From Acheta domesticus (Eukaryota > Arthropoda > Insecta > Orthoptera > Gryllidae): DNA of 64,000 bases. Location of the stretch: NCBI GenBank assembly GCA_031308135.1, contig JAHLJT010009355.1:2045217-2109216 (forward strand). The letters are read 5' to 3'. A program made the translations under genes and the position numbers. The notes beneath the pieces are model-generated. The model did not search any database. It was not told the DNA's origin and worked only from the letters and a program-made list of their open reading frames with translations. This document shows, one piece after another, positions 22,791 through 34,477 of this stretch; the stretch's first letter is position 1; each line of letters begins with the position of its first letter.

Positions 22791-25240
22791 TTGTTCTTGC
22801 GTATAATACTAAATCAAACAGAACTTGGAGAAGATATTTATAATTCATCTTCGAGCGGCGATATTTAATAAACGCTAGCCTCTCTTTAGTATTAGGGAAA
22901 CTTGTCTTCCTGTAATCGTGAATGCGAATGGTGGATTACGAAGCTCACTGTAAAAATGCATCGCGTGAAGTCACGCGCACTTGTATTGAAATAGTAGCGC
23001 AGAAATCCGTCGCCCGCCAGAGCGTTTGCCGGCGATGTATTCAAAGACACGTCAATCCCTCTGTTCTCCCCCACATGCATGTGGAATGAGGTGATGCGAA
23101 AGGAGGTCACGCTGTCGACATGCAAGGAGAACGATGTCACACGTCGTGGATGAGGCGCGTTGGCATGCAGACCATGGAAGCGACGGCTTTTAGTTGAAGA
23201 GATGGAAATAATGGAATTCTGAAGGGAGTTTGATTACTTTGTTGCCATGGTCTTGCAACTTCTTGGAATACAATAAAATATCGTTTCATAAACAGAAATA
23301 TAACTTCTCACAGATTAAAAATTAATGATTCATAATACAGTGTGCCAGTAAAGTCCCTCCGCGCTGGCACAGTGTCTTGTGAAAGTGATATCAACATAAA
23401 TTACGTGGGTAGCCACAAACTGCATCTTGTAACAAATGAAAGCATGTTGTCCCCTTCACTTGTCTCTCTGTTTGAAACGAACATACAGAGGTGTTCAAAT
23501 TATTATTCTAAAGATTTTTTAGGTAAATTCAAGTTAAATTCGTCCTAGAAAATGTAAATAAAACTGACAGCGCTTCTATCGATTTTAAAACTATATGTAG
23601 TGGTTTGCTACTTTTTTGTTCTGTGTGTGATGAACGACTGATGTTGGTACAACTTAATTTATTTACTCCACAGTGTAGAAAGTGTCTTAGTTACCGCCAT
23701 TGACGAAATGAACAATCTGTTCTGCAGTGACCAGCAAAGACTCCACATGTGAAACCAATTGAAAATATTTAGCAATAGTTAAAAAGAAGCTACAAAAGTA
23801 AGATAATACACGTGCAGGTCTGGTGGTGAAATTGAAGGAAATATGGCAAAACGATCCAGACATCAGCATGCAGTGTATGGCACTGATAAGAAATATGACA
23901 GGGGGTCAGAATGCTCATAAATAAAAAAGGAATGTTGACTAAATATTTAAAAAGATCCTATGTAATAAAATAAATTTATAAATTCAAACTCTACATCTTT
24001 AATAATTTCCACACTCCTGTTTTTTACTCTATACCTAAAAATCTGCATATTTCTGTGATTTATAAAATGTATTAACATTAAAAATGTAATGAATAGTTGT
24101 GAGTTTATATTCTTCCTTCTTCACTTAAATAATAGAAGTTCTGAGGTGCAAAAGTCTGTTTTCTCGAGACAGCACACAGCGTACAGCGGCTCCTACGCGC
24201 CCGCTAGCGTGACTCAATTAGCTCACCGGAAGGTTAAGGGATGAAGTTTAGGCGATTGGTCAGTATGTATAAAGAAACTATTAGTTTTGTCAACGTTTCG
24301 AAATATTTAATTTCTTCACCCGGGCTATATTATAAAGACAAACACAAGACATGAAGACAACAAATAAAATTAACGGTCACAAGCATATGATACATTTATA
24401 AACAACCCCAAAAATAATATAGGAAGTACACTCCTTACTGATACAAATTAAAGTACACCATGATTTCTAACCACCCAACTCAACTCCACAAGCATCTCCC
24501 ATAGGAACTTGGTTGTTAAGGTATTTCCTCTATACCTATGTAGTGCTTGCTTGACGTCACGCCTGCTCGTTTTACACAGGCCTTATGGCAGAACAAAGTG
24601 CGAGCCTAACGTTTTTCTCTTCCCTGTCAACAGCTCCAAATGCGTTACGGACGGCCATTAACAAACCGACAAAGAACATTTTTTATATGATTCTTATATA
24701 ATATAATTCAGAAGTCTAGTATTAATAAATAAATGCATTTATAAATAGATTTTTAAATTTCTTTTGGGGGCCGATTTCTATGGGAGAGGGTCCGCCTTCC
24801 AGCCTTTAATGACGAGCCGCGCCTGTTCCAAACTGACACAATTCCCATAAACATGCATGTCCCAGTTTCTTCCTACCGATCATAACGTTCCGCGACCGCC
24901 ACCAATTTTTTACGTAACATCCTGGGCTACTACCTATTGTCTAATGTAGTAACGTTTCACTTCAACTTCTTATATTTATAATATTTATTTTCAATGTCTT
25001 GTGGATTTTATTTTCTAAATCTTTATTACAATGTACTTGAGTACTTTAACATGTTACAATCTTCATATCTTGCATAATATTAGCATAGTACAATGTTCGT
25101 TAGGGGAACATTGAATTAGAACCAATTGTCTGTCTACATTCATTCTCAATACATGCGTTGCTATCCTAATTCCAAACAAGTGAAGTACAACATCCGTTAC
25201 TTCGTAACAAAATGTAAATAAACATGTAAGGAATACCATG
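22791..25240. other. AT-rich spacer, nothing recognised
   Basis: Small GC-balanced patches at 22980-23150 and 24170-24250; no gene, RNA or repeat that I can support. A 82-codon minus frame at 22892-23140 has no recognisable content. Confidence 0.4.
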
Positions 25241-25269
25241 CGAAACGTTGCACGATCGTACCTCGTGTT

Positions 25270-26830
25270 CCGCCTTCTTCGCCACCGTCACTGCACGTGT
25301 CATCCCCGTCGCTGCCTCTCCAGCCCCCCTCCCCCTGGGCGTGGGAGTTGGCAGTTGCTTTGTTTGATGCGCCTGTCAAACGCGCGAGGGCGCAGACGCG
25401 GCGCCCAATCTCCGGCCTCCGGCGCTCCCTTGCCCGCGCGGGCGGCCCCGGCGCGAGGAAACTTTGCGCGCCCACCCGCCCCTCCTCCAACCCTTCACCA
25501 CCCCTCCTCCACCCCTTCACCGCCCCTCCTCCGCCCCCTTCACCGTCCCTGCTCCACCCCCTTCACCGCCCACCACTCATCCCCTTCACCGCCCCTCCTC
25601 CACCCTTCACCGCCCCTCCTCCAACCCTTCACCACCCCTCCTCCAACCCTTCACAGCCCCTCCTCCACCCTTCACCGCCCCTCCTCCAACCCTTCACCAC
25701 CCCTCCTCCAACCCTTCACCGCCCCTCCTCCAACCTTTCACCACCCCTCCTCCACCCTTCACCACCCCTCCTCCAACCCTTCACCGCCCCTCCTCCACCC
25801 TTCACCACCCCTCCTCCACCCTTCACCACCCCTCCTCCACCCTTCACCACCCCTCCTCCAACCCTTCACCGCCCCTCCTCCACCCTTCACCACCCTTCCT
25901 CCAACCATTCACCGCCCCTCCTCCAACCCTTCACCACCCCTCCTCCACCCCTTCACCGCACACCACTCATCCCCTTCATCGCCCCTCCTCATCCCCTTCA
26001 CCGCCCCTCCCCCAACCCCTCCTCCGTCCCCTCCGCAACAGCCTTCGCCATCGCCATTGCCGCCTCCGACTAGTCACCGTTTCGCTTCCGCCTCCACCGC
26101 CACCGCCACCCCCAAAGCCATTTCCTCCGCCACCACCACCGCCTCCCCCACCTCCAGCGCCACCGCCACAGCCCTCGCCCCCCAACACCGCCGCCACCAA
26201 CACCAACGGCACCTCCACCGTCATTGCCACTCCCCAGCCATCGCCGTCGCTGCTGCCTCCGCCACCGCCACCTCCGGCTCCTATCTTGCTACCGCCGCCA
26301 CCGCCACAGCCCTCACCACCGTCCCAACTTCGCCCCCACCATCGCCGCCACCGCCATCGCCACCGCCATCACCTCTGCCACCAACACCGCCCCTACCCCC
26401 AGCCCCTTCGCCACTCGCATTGCCACCGCCAACGCTATCACTACTCCACCGCCCCGCCCCCCTTTACCGCCCCAGGCAACTTCGCGACCGCCCCTCCCCA
26501 AAGGCAGCGCCTGCGCCACCACCGCCTTCACCATCTCCATCGCCCTCACCCCCACCCCCACCCCACCCCACCACTGCCGCCGCTGCGACCGCTGCCTCGA
26601 GGCAGCCAAGCGCGAACTGTGGTCGAGGAGCGGGGGCGATGTCGACGGGAAGTGCGAGCGAAACTTCGCAAAAGAAGTGGAGGACACGCGATGTACGAGA
26701 CAGAGAACGACGACGTATTCAACAAGCGAGAAGAAAAAATTGTTTGCGAACACCAAGCAGTAATCGATCTCGAAAGACTCACGTGACACATACAATGAAT
26801 AGGAAAGTTACCGAATCAAATGGGCGGCTG
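25270..26830. other. Large C-rich island
   Basis: Extends for about 1.5 kb and is C-rich on the plus strand. It consists of a GC-rich lead (25270-25480), a 21-bp minisatellite (25483-26037), a (GCC)n/(CACCGC)n section (26040-26580) and GC-rich non-repetitive sequence. All three plus frames stay open for long distances (up to 538 codons) because the repeat lacks stops; the products are Pro/Ser/Thr/His-rich and are rejected as proteins. Confidence 0.75.
25483..26037. repeat. Minisatellite CTCCTCCACCCTTCACCACCC, period 21-22
   Basis: About 25 units of CCTCCTCCA(A)CCCTTCACC. Insertion of one A (22-bp units) shifts the phase repeatedly, which argues against selection for a protein. The complementary strand is G-rich. 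Confidence 0.93.
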
Positions 26831-26885
26831 CGAGTGTTAACGGGCAAAAGATAAACAAAAATTGAATATAAAATAAACTGTTAGA

Positions 26886-27370
26886 CTAGCGTACCCGTGC
26901 GAGGATTCTTGCACGCCATACCCCACCCTCTTCCTAATTTTCCCATTTCCATATTAAACCTGAAATGTATATTTTTCTTTAAGACCCTCTTATCCTCCGC
27001 CACTTGTTCTACATGTCACCTTGTAATTGATAACAATATATTACACCCTTCTCAATACAAACTATTCTTATTTAACTTTGTTATCAAGTAAAGAGATACC
27101 CCCGTATAATTCAATTGCATAGAACATCGAGTAATTAGCAATTTCACATAACAGTTGCAAAATTCTACAGGCTGTGAACGGGTGCAGTAGAATCGAGAAG
27201 CGTCGAACAAACAAAATGTCATAGAATGATCAAGAAGATCTCATCAAATTTTAGTTTTTAAGGCCCTAGAATGCTTCGTTCAGGCGTTATTTCACAATAT
27301 ATATTAAAAAACCCTGACGTGCGTTGCGAGTTGCATTTTATACAGTTCTAACATCGCAGTGTGAAAACGA
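26886..27370 (-). mobile_element. Helitron-like element copy 3 (internally deleted)
   Basis: The minus-strand 3' end is the clearest of the family: a stem CGTGC-(10 nt)-GCACG immediately before GGTACGCTAG|T at 26886. The 5' end is A|TCGTTTTC at 27370. Copy 2 has about 100 bp more near 27350, so this copy carries an internal deletion. Confidence 0.75.
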
Positions 27371-27939
27371 TTATTGTTGTTGTTAACAGAGCCACATGGA
27401 TTATTACATTAGTGCCGTAATAACTCTCATTATGGCACGAAATGCAGCCATGTAAAGTTTGACTTCGGATATCGAAAGTGGATAAAATTATATTTTGTAT
27501 TCCAGCATTGCAAACGACCTTTTCTGTTGCAAAAATCATTTATAATCGGGCGTTTTACGGCACAATGATGACGTATTAGATTTTACGGCGGCGATTTTAA
27601 TGACTGTATTTGCGGTATCACACATTGAACCAATCGCAACGAGAAATTCGGGGAAGGGAGAGATAAACGGAACAGCCGACCACAGTTTTCTCGCACGGAT
27701 GTCAAGTACCGGAGACATCACAGGAAAGTTGTTTCACAAAATTAAGTTTGATTCTCTTGGAAATTTATAATGCTGTCATACAAAAAATAGCGTATGCAAC
27801 TCATTTGTAATGGTGCTTTATTCGTACAAATTTGCAAACTCGTTCCTACCGTCGCTCATTTTCAAAACATGTACTCTTGCAATAAAGCTTAACATTATAA
27901 ACTAATGGCATGAACTACTATTTGAAAATAACTCTACAA
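27371..27939. other. Spacer with one short palindrome
   Basis: At 27411-27437 there is an inverted repeat GTGCCGTAAT...ATTATGGCAC. Nothing else is supported. Confidence 0.4.
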
Positions 27940-28220
27940 GTCGAAGACCACGACAGCCCCGCAGGCGAAGTTGGCCTTCCCAAGTCATTAGAAGAAGGCG
28001 CTGCTCTAAGACGGCAGCTGGCACGAGGGCTGGTGCGTTTCCCAGCCGACAGAGGGCAGAGGTCGATGGCGGAGGGGAACTGGCCAGCTGCGAGCGCGCG
28101 GTTGGCGGCGGCGGCGGCGGCGGCGGCGGGGGTGGCGAGGGCGGGCGTAGCAGCAACCGCTCTCCGTCATAGAGGGCGCCGCCCAGTGGCTCCCAATGGC
28201 GAAACCAGTGGTGCTAAAAC
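27940..28220. other. Short GC-rich island with (GGC)n
   Basis: CpG-rich; contains about nine GGC units at 28103-28129. On either strand an 84-105 codon frame is open, with poly-Ala or poly-Pro from the triplet run. The flanking frame is not recognised. Confidence 0.5.
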
Positions 28221-28639
28221 GAACTAAAACTAACTGCTAGCGTTGTGATAAAACAGTACAACAGATTTCTTCTCCCTCGGTGATGGTTACGTAATACTAT
28301 TTTACCGCAATTTCTCTCCGAATTAACACATCTCGGCCATATTTTTTTCTAGAACTCAAATTTTAGAAAAATTGTATATGACCTTATTTCAAAATCTATC
28401 ATTAAGGAACAGATTTCATTAAGAGAAACAATCTCTATCTTTCATATTTTCGTTGTAGGAAGACGCTGAACAAATTTGAACGTGGGCAATTTTTGAAAAA
28501 TCGCAGTTTCTAACGAACATGAAACCAGCACCATTCTCTTAAAGTAAAGAACCTTCCAAAATTAAAATTTTGGTTTCAAATTCGAGGAGCTGCGACATCA
28601 GCGAGATTGATGCGGAATATCAATTTTGGAGAAAATAGG

Positions 28640-28760
28640 CTGAACTGTTTATGCACTAGCGTTATGCACAGCCGGACATACAGACAGACGTTTTGTCGTC
28701 AATCGATTTTTAGGTACCAATGACGCACAAAACTTAGATTCTGGCTTCACGCGTTAAAGG
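28640..28760 (+). repeat. Family E interspersed repeat, diverged copy
   Basis: It has GGACATACAGACAGACG then ATCGATTTTTAGGTACCAATG and CACAAAAC, matching in order the copies at 39048 (minus) and 45590. The pattern resembles a 3' region common to insect repeats; the parent element is unknown. Confidence 0.5.
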
Positions 28761-29477
28761 ATTTTCCCCCCTAAATTTAGCATTTGGATTTTTCCATTTT
28801 TTTATTACCAGGGCTTTTAATAAAGTTTCTCTTTCGAAAACTAGCATTTTTTCGCGCAGCATTACTTACGACTCCTTCTCTACTGCGTGTATTGTAGCAA
28901 GACAATAAAAAGGGGTGAAACACTGTGAAAATATACCAAGTCCTCTATATTGGGGTTTTCGACCTCACTGATTCTAAATCTGAATTCCTGAGTCTAAAAT
29001 CCAAATTAAAAATGTTCAAAAGGTGAATCCAATCCGGCGGCTCAAATAAAAACAAAAATTTGGAAATTTTAGTCCTTTTTTATTACCAATTTGACATCTA
29101 ATTAAATTAATCAATTGATATATCCTAGTTGCCGAACCAAATTTTTTAAAATGTCTTTGATATTGTTGAAATTTTAACTCTGAACTTCTTTTCGTTACTT
29201 TAGCTTGCAGTGTGGCCCAGAAACGAGTGCTATGTTTGAAATGAAATAAAATGCTAAGTTTATTGTGAAATGAAACCTTACTGAAACGACTACGACCGTC
29301 TCTAGAAACGGAATTTCATAGTCTCAACTTCACTGAGAAGCCAGCATTTCAGCTACTGGTTGAAATGGTACGGAGCAAACACTGCCACTCCAGCTTTTCA
29401 TAAAGAATTCCTGAAATTCAAGTCACGACGGTGATGTATTCTTGGCAGTAGTAGTATAGTAAAGTTGAATTTCACTG
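28761..29477. other. AT-rich spacer, nothing recognised
   Basis: No supported feature. Confidence 0.4.
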
Positions 29478-29876
29478 CTGAATTGAGAAGAAGTATAGCG
29501 AGTGTTCTGATTTCTAGTTTTCCACGATTTGTTTCGATTAATGCCGAAACAGTATCCTAACTAACGAGCCAGAGACTGCGAACGATCTTTCCTTTCTTAT
29601 TTTCGTCACCTCTTCTCCCCTTCAACAAACACATTTACACTTGCGTGCTCTACATGACCACACATGTCGAGAGACCAGTCGGTATGATAGAGCTTATCCA
29701 GGCTAGGGCAGCTCCCCACTGTGTGAACGCCGGAATCTGACGTTATGTCGGCGCCAGATCTCACGATCTAGTGAGGGCGAATCACCGCCTCTTCAATGTG
29801 CACTTACGAGACTAACGACCGAAGCAGGTGGCGTGACCGGAAGCGCGAAGTAACCAACCTACAAGTGGGATTCGGA
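29478..29876 (+). mobile_element. Family B copy, head missing
   Basis: Diverged but collinear with 5370-5782: CTAGTTTTCC, AACGAGCCAGAGACTGCG, CATGACCACACATG, GGCGCCAGATCTCACG, ACTTACGAGACTAACG, then GCGTGACCGGAAGCGCG. Ends near 29876, 24 bp before an inverted-repeat element. Confidence 0.75.
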
Positions 29877-29899
29877 GGTTCCGCGGCCGGAGCCATTGC

Positions 29900-30115
29900 A
29901 TTCTCGGCTGTCCGGGATGAGCCACGTCTCTGTCGATAGAGCCGTTTCGGCCATCTTGTTGTAGCCTTTTTCAGATCTATACTGCTCAAGCTTCATACAT
30001 ACTTCTACATACTGCAACACACTTTAGCAGTATAGCTTTGAAGAAGGACATAGCAAGATGGCCGAAACGTCAGCTCCATCGACTGAAACGCGGCTCATCC
30101 CGGACAGCCAAGAAT
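29900..30115. mobile_element. Inverted-repeat element with hammerhead-like arms
   Basis: The arms 29900-29985 and 30027-30115 are inverted repeats (about 80% by eye) separated by 41 bp. Each arm, read towards its outer end, contains GCAGTATAG, then CTGAA or TTGAA, then AAGATGGCCGAAACG, then a GATGAGCC/GGCTCATC block and a CGGACAGC end. The arrangement could be two Penelope-like terminal repeats in inverted orientation or a foldback element; no coding sequence lies between. Confidence 0.75.
30034..30074 (+). ncRNA. Hammerhead-ribozyme-like core (damaged)
   Basis: The order is: AGCT (stem I, 30034-30037), TTGAAGA (30038-30044; core is CUGANGA, first C changed to U), one extra A, a weak stem II (GG/CC) closed at 30063, GAAA (30064-30067), CGTC and AGCT (stem I partner). 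The left arm, on the minus strand at about 29939-29979, has an intact CUGA but CUGAAAA, with stem II GGCTA/TGGCC and then GAAAC. Each copy alone lacks one conserved core base, so neither is expected to cut. Confidence 0.4.
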
Positions 30116-30179
30116 ACAACGTACAAGTTTCTAAAACTAAAAATGTAATTTTCCATTTGGGCCACATTTTGGGCGTTTT

Positions 30180-30690
30180 GGCCCCTAGTGCGCGGCGGAG
30201 GGGGCGGATGCGCGCCCGCGGGCGAGGCCCAAGTTTTCACCGCCGCCGCCCGTCGTTCGTCGTTTGTCGCGCGTTGGGTGGCGGCGGCGCAGAAGCGAGG
30301 ACAATGAGGCGTCGCGACGCGGAGGCGGCGGCGGTGGCGGCGGTGGTGATGGCGGTGGCGGCGGCGGCGGTGACGGCGGTGGTGGAGGCGGCAGTGGCGG
30401 TGGCAGCGGCAGCGGAGGCGGAGGCGGAGGTGAAGGCGGTGGCTGTGGCGATGGCGATGGCCGCGGTGGCGGTGGAGAGGGCGGCGACGATGTTGATGGC
30501 GTCGGTGGTGATGGCGGTGGCGATGGAGAGGGCGGTGGAGAGGGCGGCGGTGGGGGTGGAGGGGGCGGTGGCGGCGGCGCAATGAGAGCCGTGACGAGAG
30601 AGACCGAGGAGCTCTTGAAAAGGGCAGAGGGTGGGAAGGAGCGCCCTGGGGCGGTGACGAACGGAAAAGGAGGGTCATGGCAGCGAAATA
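30180..30690. other. G-rich island with (GGCGGT)n
   Basis: The plus strand is G-rich from 30320 to 30585, composed of GGCGGTGGC-type units. Frames on both strands (poly-Gly, poly-Ala/Val, His/Arg-rich) are products of the repeat. The left edge (30180-30300) is GC-rich without repeats. Confidence 0.8.
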
Positions 30691-31399
30691 CTGCGAGTTC
30701 TCATCGCGTCTTCCAACACATTTACGAATCAATCAACCAACCCACGAGTTGCTAATTCCCCAGCAAAAAGACTTTTATTTTGCCGATATGAACACATTTT
30801 CGGCATTCTAAACCAATCTGTTTTACATTTCATTGACGAACTGCTTTAAATTGTTTAGTTGTCAGCTTCAGAATACACTATTTGAATGCAAACATTTCGC
30901 CGACATTTTGGTATCAGACATCAGAGCTATGTTCCTTTATTGTTGATAAAATGTGTTTTTATATACATTTATATCATAGGAATTGAAGGGCAACGCTATT
31001 GCAACATTCTGCTTTCAATCAAGTCTAGAGCATTTTTTTCTGAAAGAAGTAGTTCAACTTCTTGACAAGACGTTGAAAATGAGTTAGTATTTTTTTAATA
31101 CCATTTAGATCTATTAAAGAAATACCTGAAAATCAGGTCATTGAACCGAGAGGTAAAATAGGGTCCAAGACATGTTATTATGGACAAAAATTTCAGTTAC
31201 TCCTATGTTGCTGCATATTTCTTTATCATCTCTCAACATCACAATTAATATTGTTATTATTATATTGATCATCACTGCTAAATACACTATTTGAAAAACA
31301 AGTACACGCATTATATATAAACACGTAGTAAATGAAAAAAATACGAATCTAAGTACACAAATGTTTACATGAAAAATAATTTTAAAACTCCAGTACCTC
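30691..31399. other. AT-rich spacer, nothing recognised
   Basis: No supported feature. Confidence 0.4.
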
Positions 31400-32190
31400 C
31401 TTTGTTGCACGTCCCGTCGTGTGTGGAGTAGTCTGCGAGCGAAGCCAGCGCCGGGAGCTGCCGAGGCAGAGGAAGGCGTCGCCGCCGCCCGCACAAAGAC
31501 GGCTGCGGCGACGGCGCGGCGGTGGTGTTATTGCAACTTAAAACGGCGGAGCCGCGACCGCGCCCAGCCGCGCGGAAAGACGCGGCGACGGTTCGCAAGG
31601 GGCTGCGAGGCGCCGGCCCCCCTGCCACGCCCAACCCCGTCCCGCCCCACAACACCCCTTCCCCTCCCCACCCCAGCCCCGCCACACCTCCCCCCGCCTC
31701 GCCCCTCCCCACAACACTTCCGCCCCGCTCCGCCCCTGCCCCTCCCCCCGGCCCGCCGTCCGGGCCCGCCCCGCAACCCCGCTCCCCACCCCTCCCCTCC
31801 CCTCTCCCCCGTCGCCGCCCTTTCCGCACCACCCGTCTCACCCCTCATCACCGGCCTCGTCCGTTCCCGTCCGTCCCCGTCCCACCCGGCCTCCGCCCCG
31901 CCCCGCCCCGTCCCGCCCCACCCCGCCTCGCCCCTCCCTTTCCCCACCTCGTACCTGACTTGCCTCGCCCCGCCCTGTCCCGCCCCGCCCCATTCCGCCC
32001 TGCCCCGCCCCGCCCCCGTCCCGTCCCGCTCCGTCCCACCCCGCTTCGCCCCTGCCTTTCCCCGCCTCGTACCTGCCTTACCCCGCCCCGCCCCGCCCGC
32101 CTTCCCCCGCTCCGCCGCGCCGCGCCGCGCCGAGATAAGAGAGGCTGCCAGAGCTGCGGTCGACACGAGATGCAACTGTAAAGCGGAATA
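31400..32190. other. C-rich island
   Basis: CpG-rich and non-repetitive at 31400-31620, then strongly C-rich on the plus strand (31620-32110) with CCCGCCCCGCC-type decamers. Apparent frames up to 304 codons occur in all phases and are rejected as proteins. Confidence 0.75.
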
Positions 32191-34079
32191 TAAAGGTCTC
32201 CGGTGGAGGGAAACACTTGTTGAGAAAATACCTCCACGCTTTTCACGCACGTCTTGCGCAATTGTGAGCGTTGGACAGAAGAAACTCATGAAAAATCAGG
32301 GCCGGCTTCAGCAGTATGTTTCCGCTCTGTTCTAGCTCAGAAAGGTGGTCGTGTCCGCGTTACATAATTTCCCGAAGGCCTACGAACTATTAGTTAGACA
32401 AAACATAGTTTTTCTTCCCTTGATGACTTCTTGCTTTGTTTGGGCTCGTATGCCGAACTAATACTATTTTTTTTGGATTGAGAAAAAATGTTAACATTTT
32501 TTTGTGCAAGATAGTAGAGAGTTCACGAGTTGAGAAGCTTAGAAGCGTTACGACAAATATTCGTGATTGAAAAAGATATATTTTTCTGATGCCATTTTGT
32601 GAGATAGTAAAAAAAGACATCTTTAAATACAATATTTCAATATTATTCGTATTTTCAAGCAGAACGTCTGTTTATTGTTGAGACGTTGCGACTGACTTTA
32701 GTTTTATGTAGTTTGTGAAGTACACAATGGACGTGCTATTAAAGAAGTACTGGCAATTAGAATGCCGAATGATGTAGTTGCTTACAGACGTCCTTGAAAG
32801 AAAATCTATGATTATATCTTTGAGCAAACATTTCCTCTCAATCCGTTTAGGTGATCTGCGTAGTAATGCGGCCCTAAGATAGACTGTTTAGAAACGTTAG
32901 CGAGACTTTCTCTTTGTACCTTTGGCTTTTTAACTTATTTAACTTCAAATTATTGCACAATGAGTATGCGGTTTGAAATAGTGAATGTCTAGATATAAGT
33001 TGTTTTACTTGACGATATGATCAATCGGATCCCAAAACGACGTGAAGCCAGTAATGTAAAGAAGTTAAAACTACCTTTCATTTAATGAAATAACTACTTT
33101 TTGACTGTCAAAAAATAAAGGATATCTTTTATAACAGTTGTTTTTTTTTTTGTTTAAATTTCCTTTTTCATAAATATGAATGAAAAATAAAACTATATAA
33201 TAGAAAGTCTACATTGTTTTGTACAGAAACCCAGCTTTCGATGGTATTTATGAACTAGCTATACCCGCAACTCTGTTTTCATATGCCTTTTAGTTCCTCT
33301 TAGGTTGGGTTGAGAAAAATGTTAAGAAGATAGATCTTTTGTTAACCCAGACAGACACTTCAAATTTATATGTATTGATGACCTATTCGTTACATAACGT
33401 TTTTGTAATAACAAATTGACCTGTATTATACTGAAAGTTTTGCTTTTTTTAATCATATCCTCATAAATATTCAACATTCAGTGAGGTGGAAAATACTTTC
33501 AAAACATTTTAATGGCTGTTATAGTATCGCTAAGAATAAAGATTTTAAAAGACTTTATTTAAAAGACAAGCGTTATATTATTATCAATCTCGTTTATTTA
33601 CTTTGGTTATCTAATCACAAAATTAACTGTACACTCATAAATTTCGTAATAAGTGTTATAATAATCAATTTTCTTAACTAACAGTCATCCCCATCTTCAC
33701 AAATGTGTCATTAGAATGTGTTCTTTCATACCTTCCATTAAAGTTCACATAATTCATTCACTTTTAGCCGGATGAATTGCCAAATTTAAACAAAAATTCT
33801 TGTTCACTGGAATTTTTAAAGTAGATAAAACGTTGGATGAATCATAACATATTATTAGAAAACTCAACTGATTTTCTTATTATTCCAAAGTATTCTGTGT
33901 ATTCCAATCATGAACTTTCAGCCAATATCATGTAAGATTTAGGACCGTAAGAGCCAATCAGAGTCGAATTACGCACCCAATATTATTCTTTATTGCTTCT
34001 CACCTCGTAGGAACTGAAAAATGTATACCTCAGCGACTGATTTTCAACTGTTGCAGGCAGTCACTCATAAAGTGAACCT
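32191..34079. other. AT-rich spacer, nothing firm
   Basis: At 33254 the text ACTAGCTATACCCGC resembles the CTAG terminus of the Helitron-like family but has no matching body. Nothing else is supported. Confidence 0.35.
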
Positions 34080-34264
34080 GGAATTATCTGGAATCATTTT
34101 CTGAATGAAATTTGAATTTAATAAATCAATGAATTAATACACATCATACGAATTAATGGAATATATATACGAATATCCAATAAGTTAAGTTCTTACATAC
34201 TTTGTATTAATTAATTGGTTTATTAAATTCAAATTTCATTCAGAAACCGATTCCAGATAATTCC
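34080..34264. mobile_element. Foldback MITE with 60-bp arms
   Basis: The arms 34080-34139 and 34205-34264 are inverted repeats with only a few differences, both starting GGAATTATCTGGAATC from outside. The loop is AT-rich. No clear target duplication. Confidence 0.8.
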
Positions 34265-34267
34265 ATC

Positions 34268-34361
34268 CGTACTTTGGAAATTCTCAGGTAAATATCCTTT
34301 CGTGGCTTCGCAACACAGTGATTTAGCAATTACATTACTTTTCAAAGCACTCGTGGAATTA
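34268..34361. repeat. Remnant of the foldback family seen at 60545
   Basis: Contains ACTTTGGAAATTCTCA at the left and TTCAAAGCACTCGTGG at the right, which match the two arms at 60545-60618 in the opposite orientation, with about 50 bp between. Confidence 0.5.
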
Positions 34362-34477
34362 CGATTATTTCCCAATCTGAGATCATAATACGATGTGTTA
34401 CGACACTTATTCTGTAAGTGACCATTCCAATTTACGAATGCTTGCTTCCTGATGGTCTGTCGCGGAGGCGATTCGGG

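Noticed and set aside
23340..23548. A mariner-like terminal region or 68-codon gene
   Set aside because: The sequence at 23340 looked repeat-like, but I found neither a matching inverted end nor a transposase motif.
25238..26854. 538-codon Pro/Ser/His-rich frame and overlapping long frames
   Set aside because: They cover a 21-22 bp minisatellite and (GCC)n. All three plus frames are open, unit-length changes shift the phase, and no domain is visible.
31421..32335. 304-codon plus frame and 253-codon minus frame
   Set aside because: C-rich island without stops; composition explains them and there is no domain.
33250..33300. A sixth Helitron-like element at ACTAGCTATACCCGC
   Set aside because: Only the terminal motif is similar; the downstream sequence does not match the family body and no 5' end was found.
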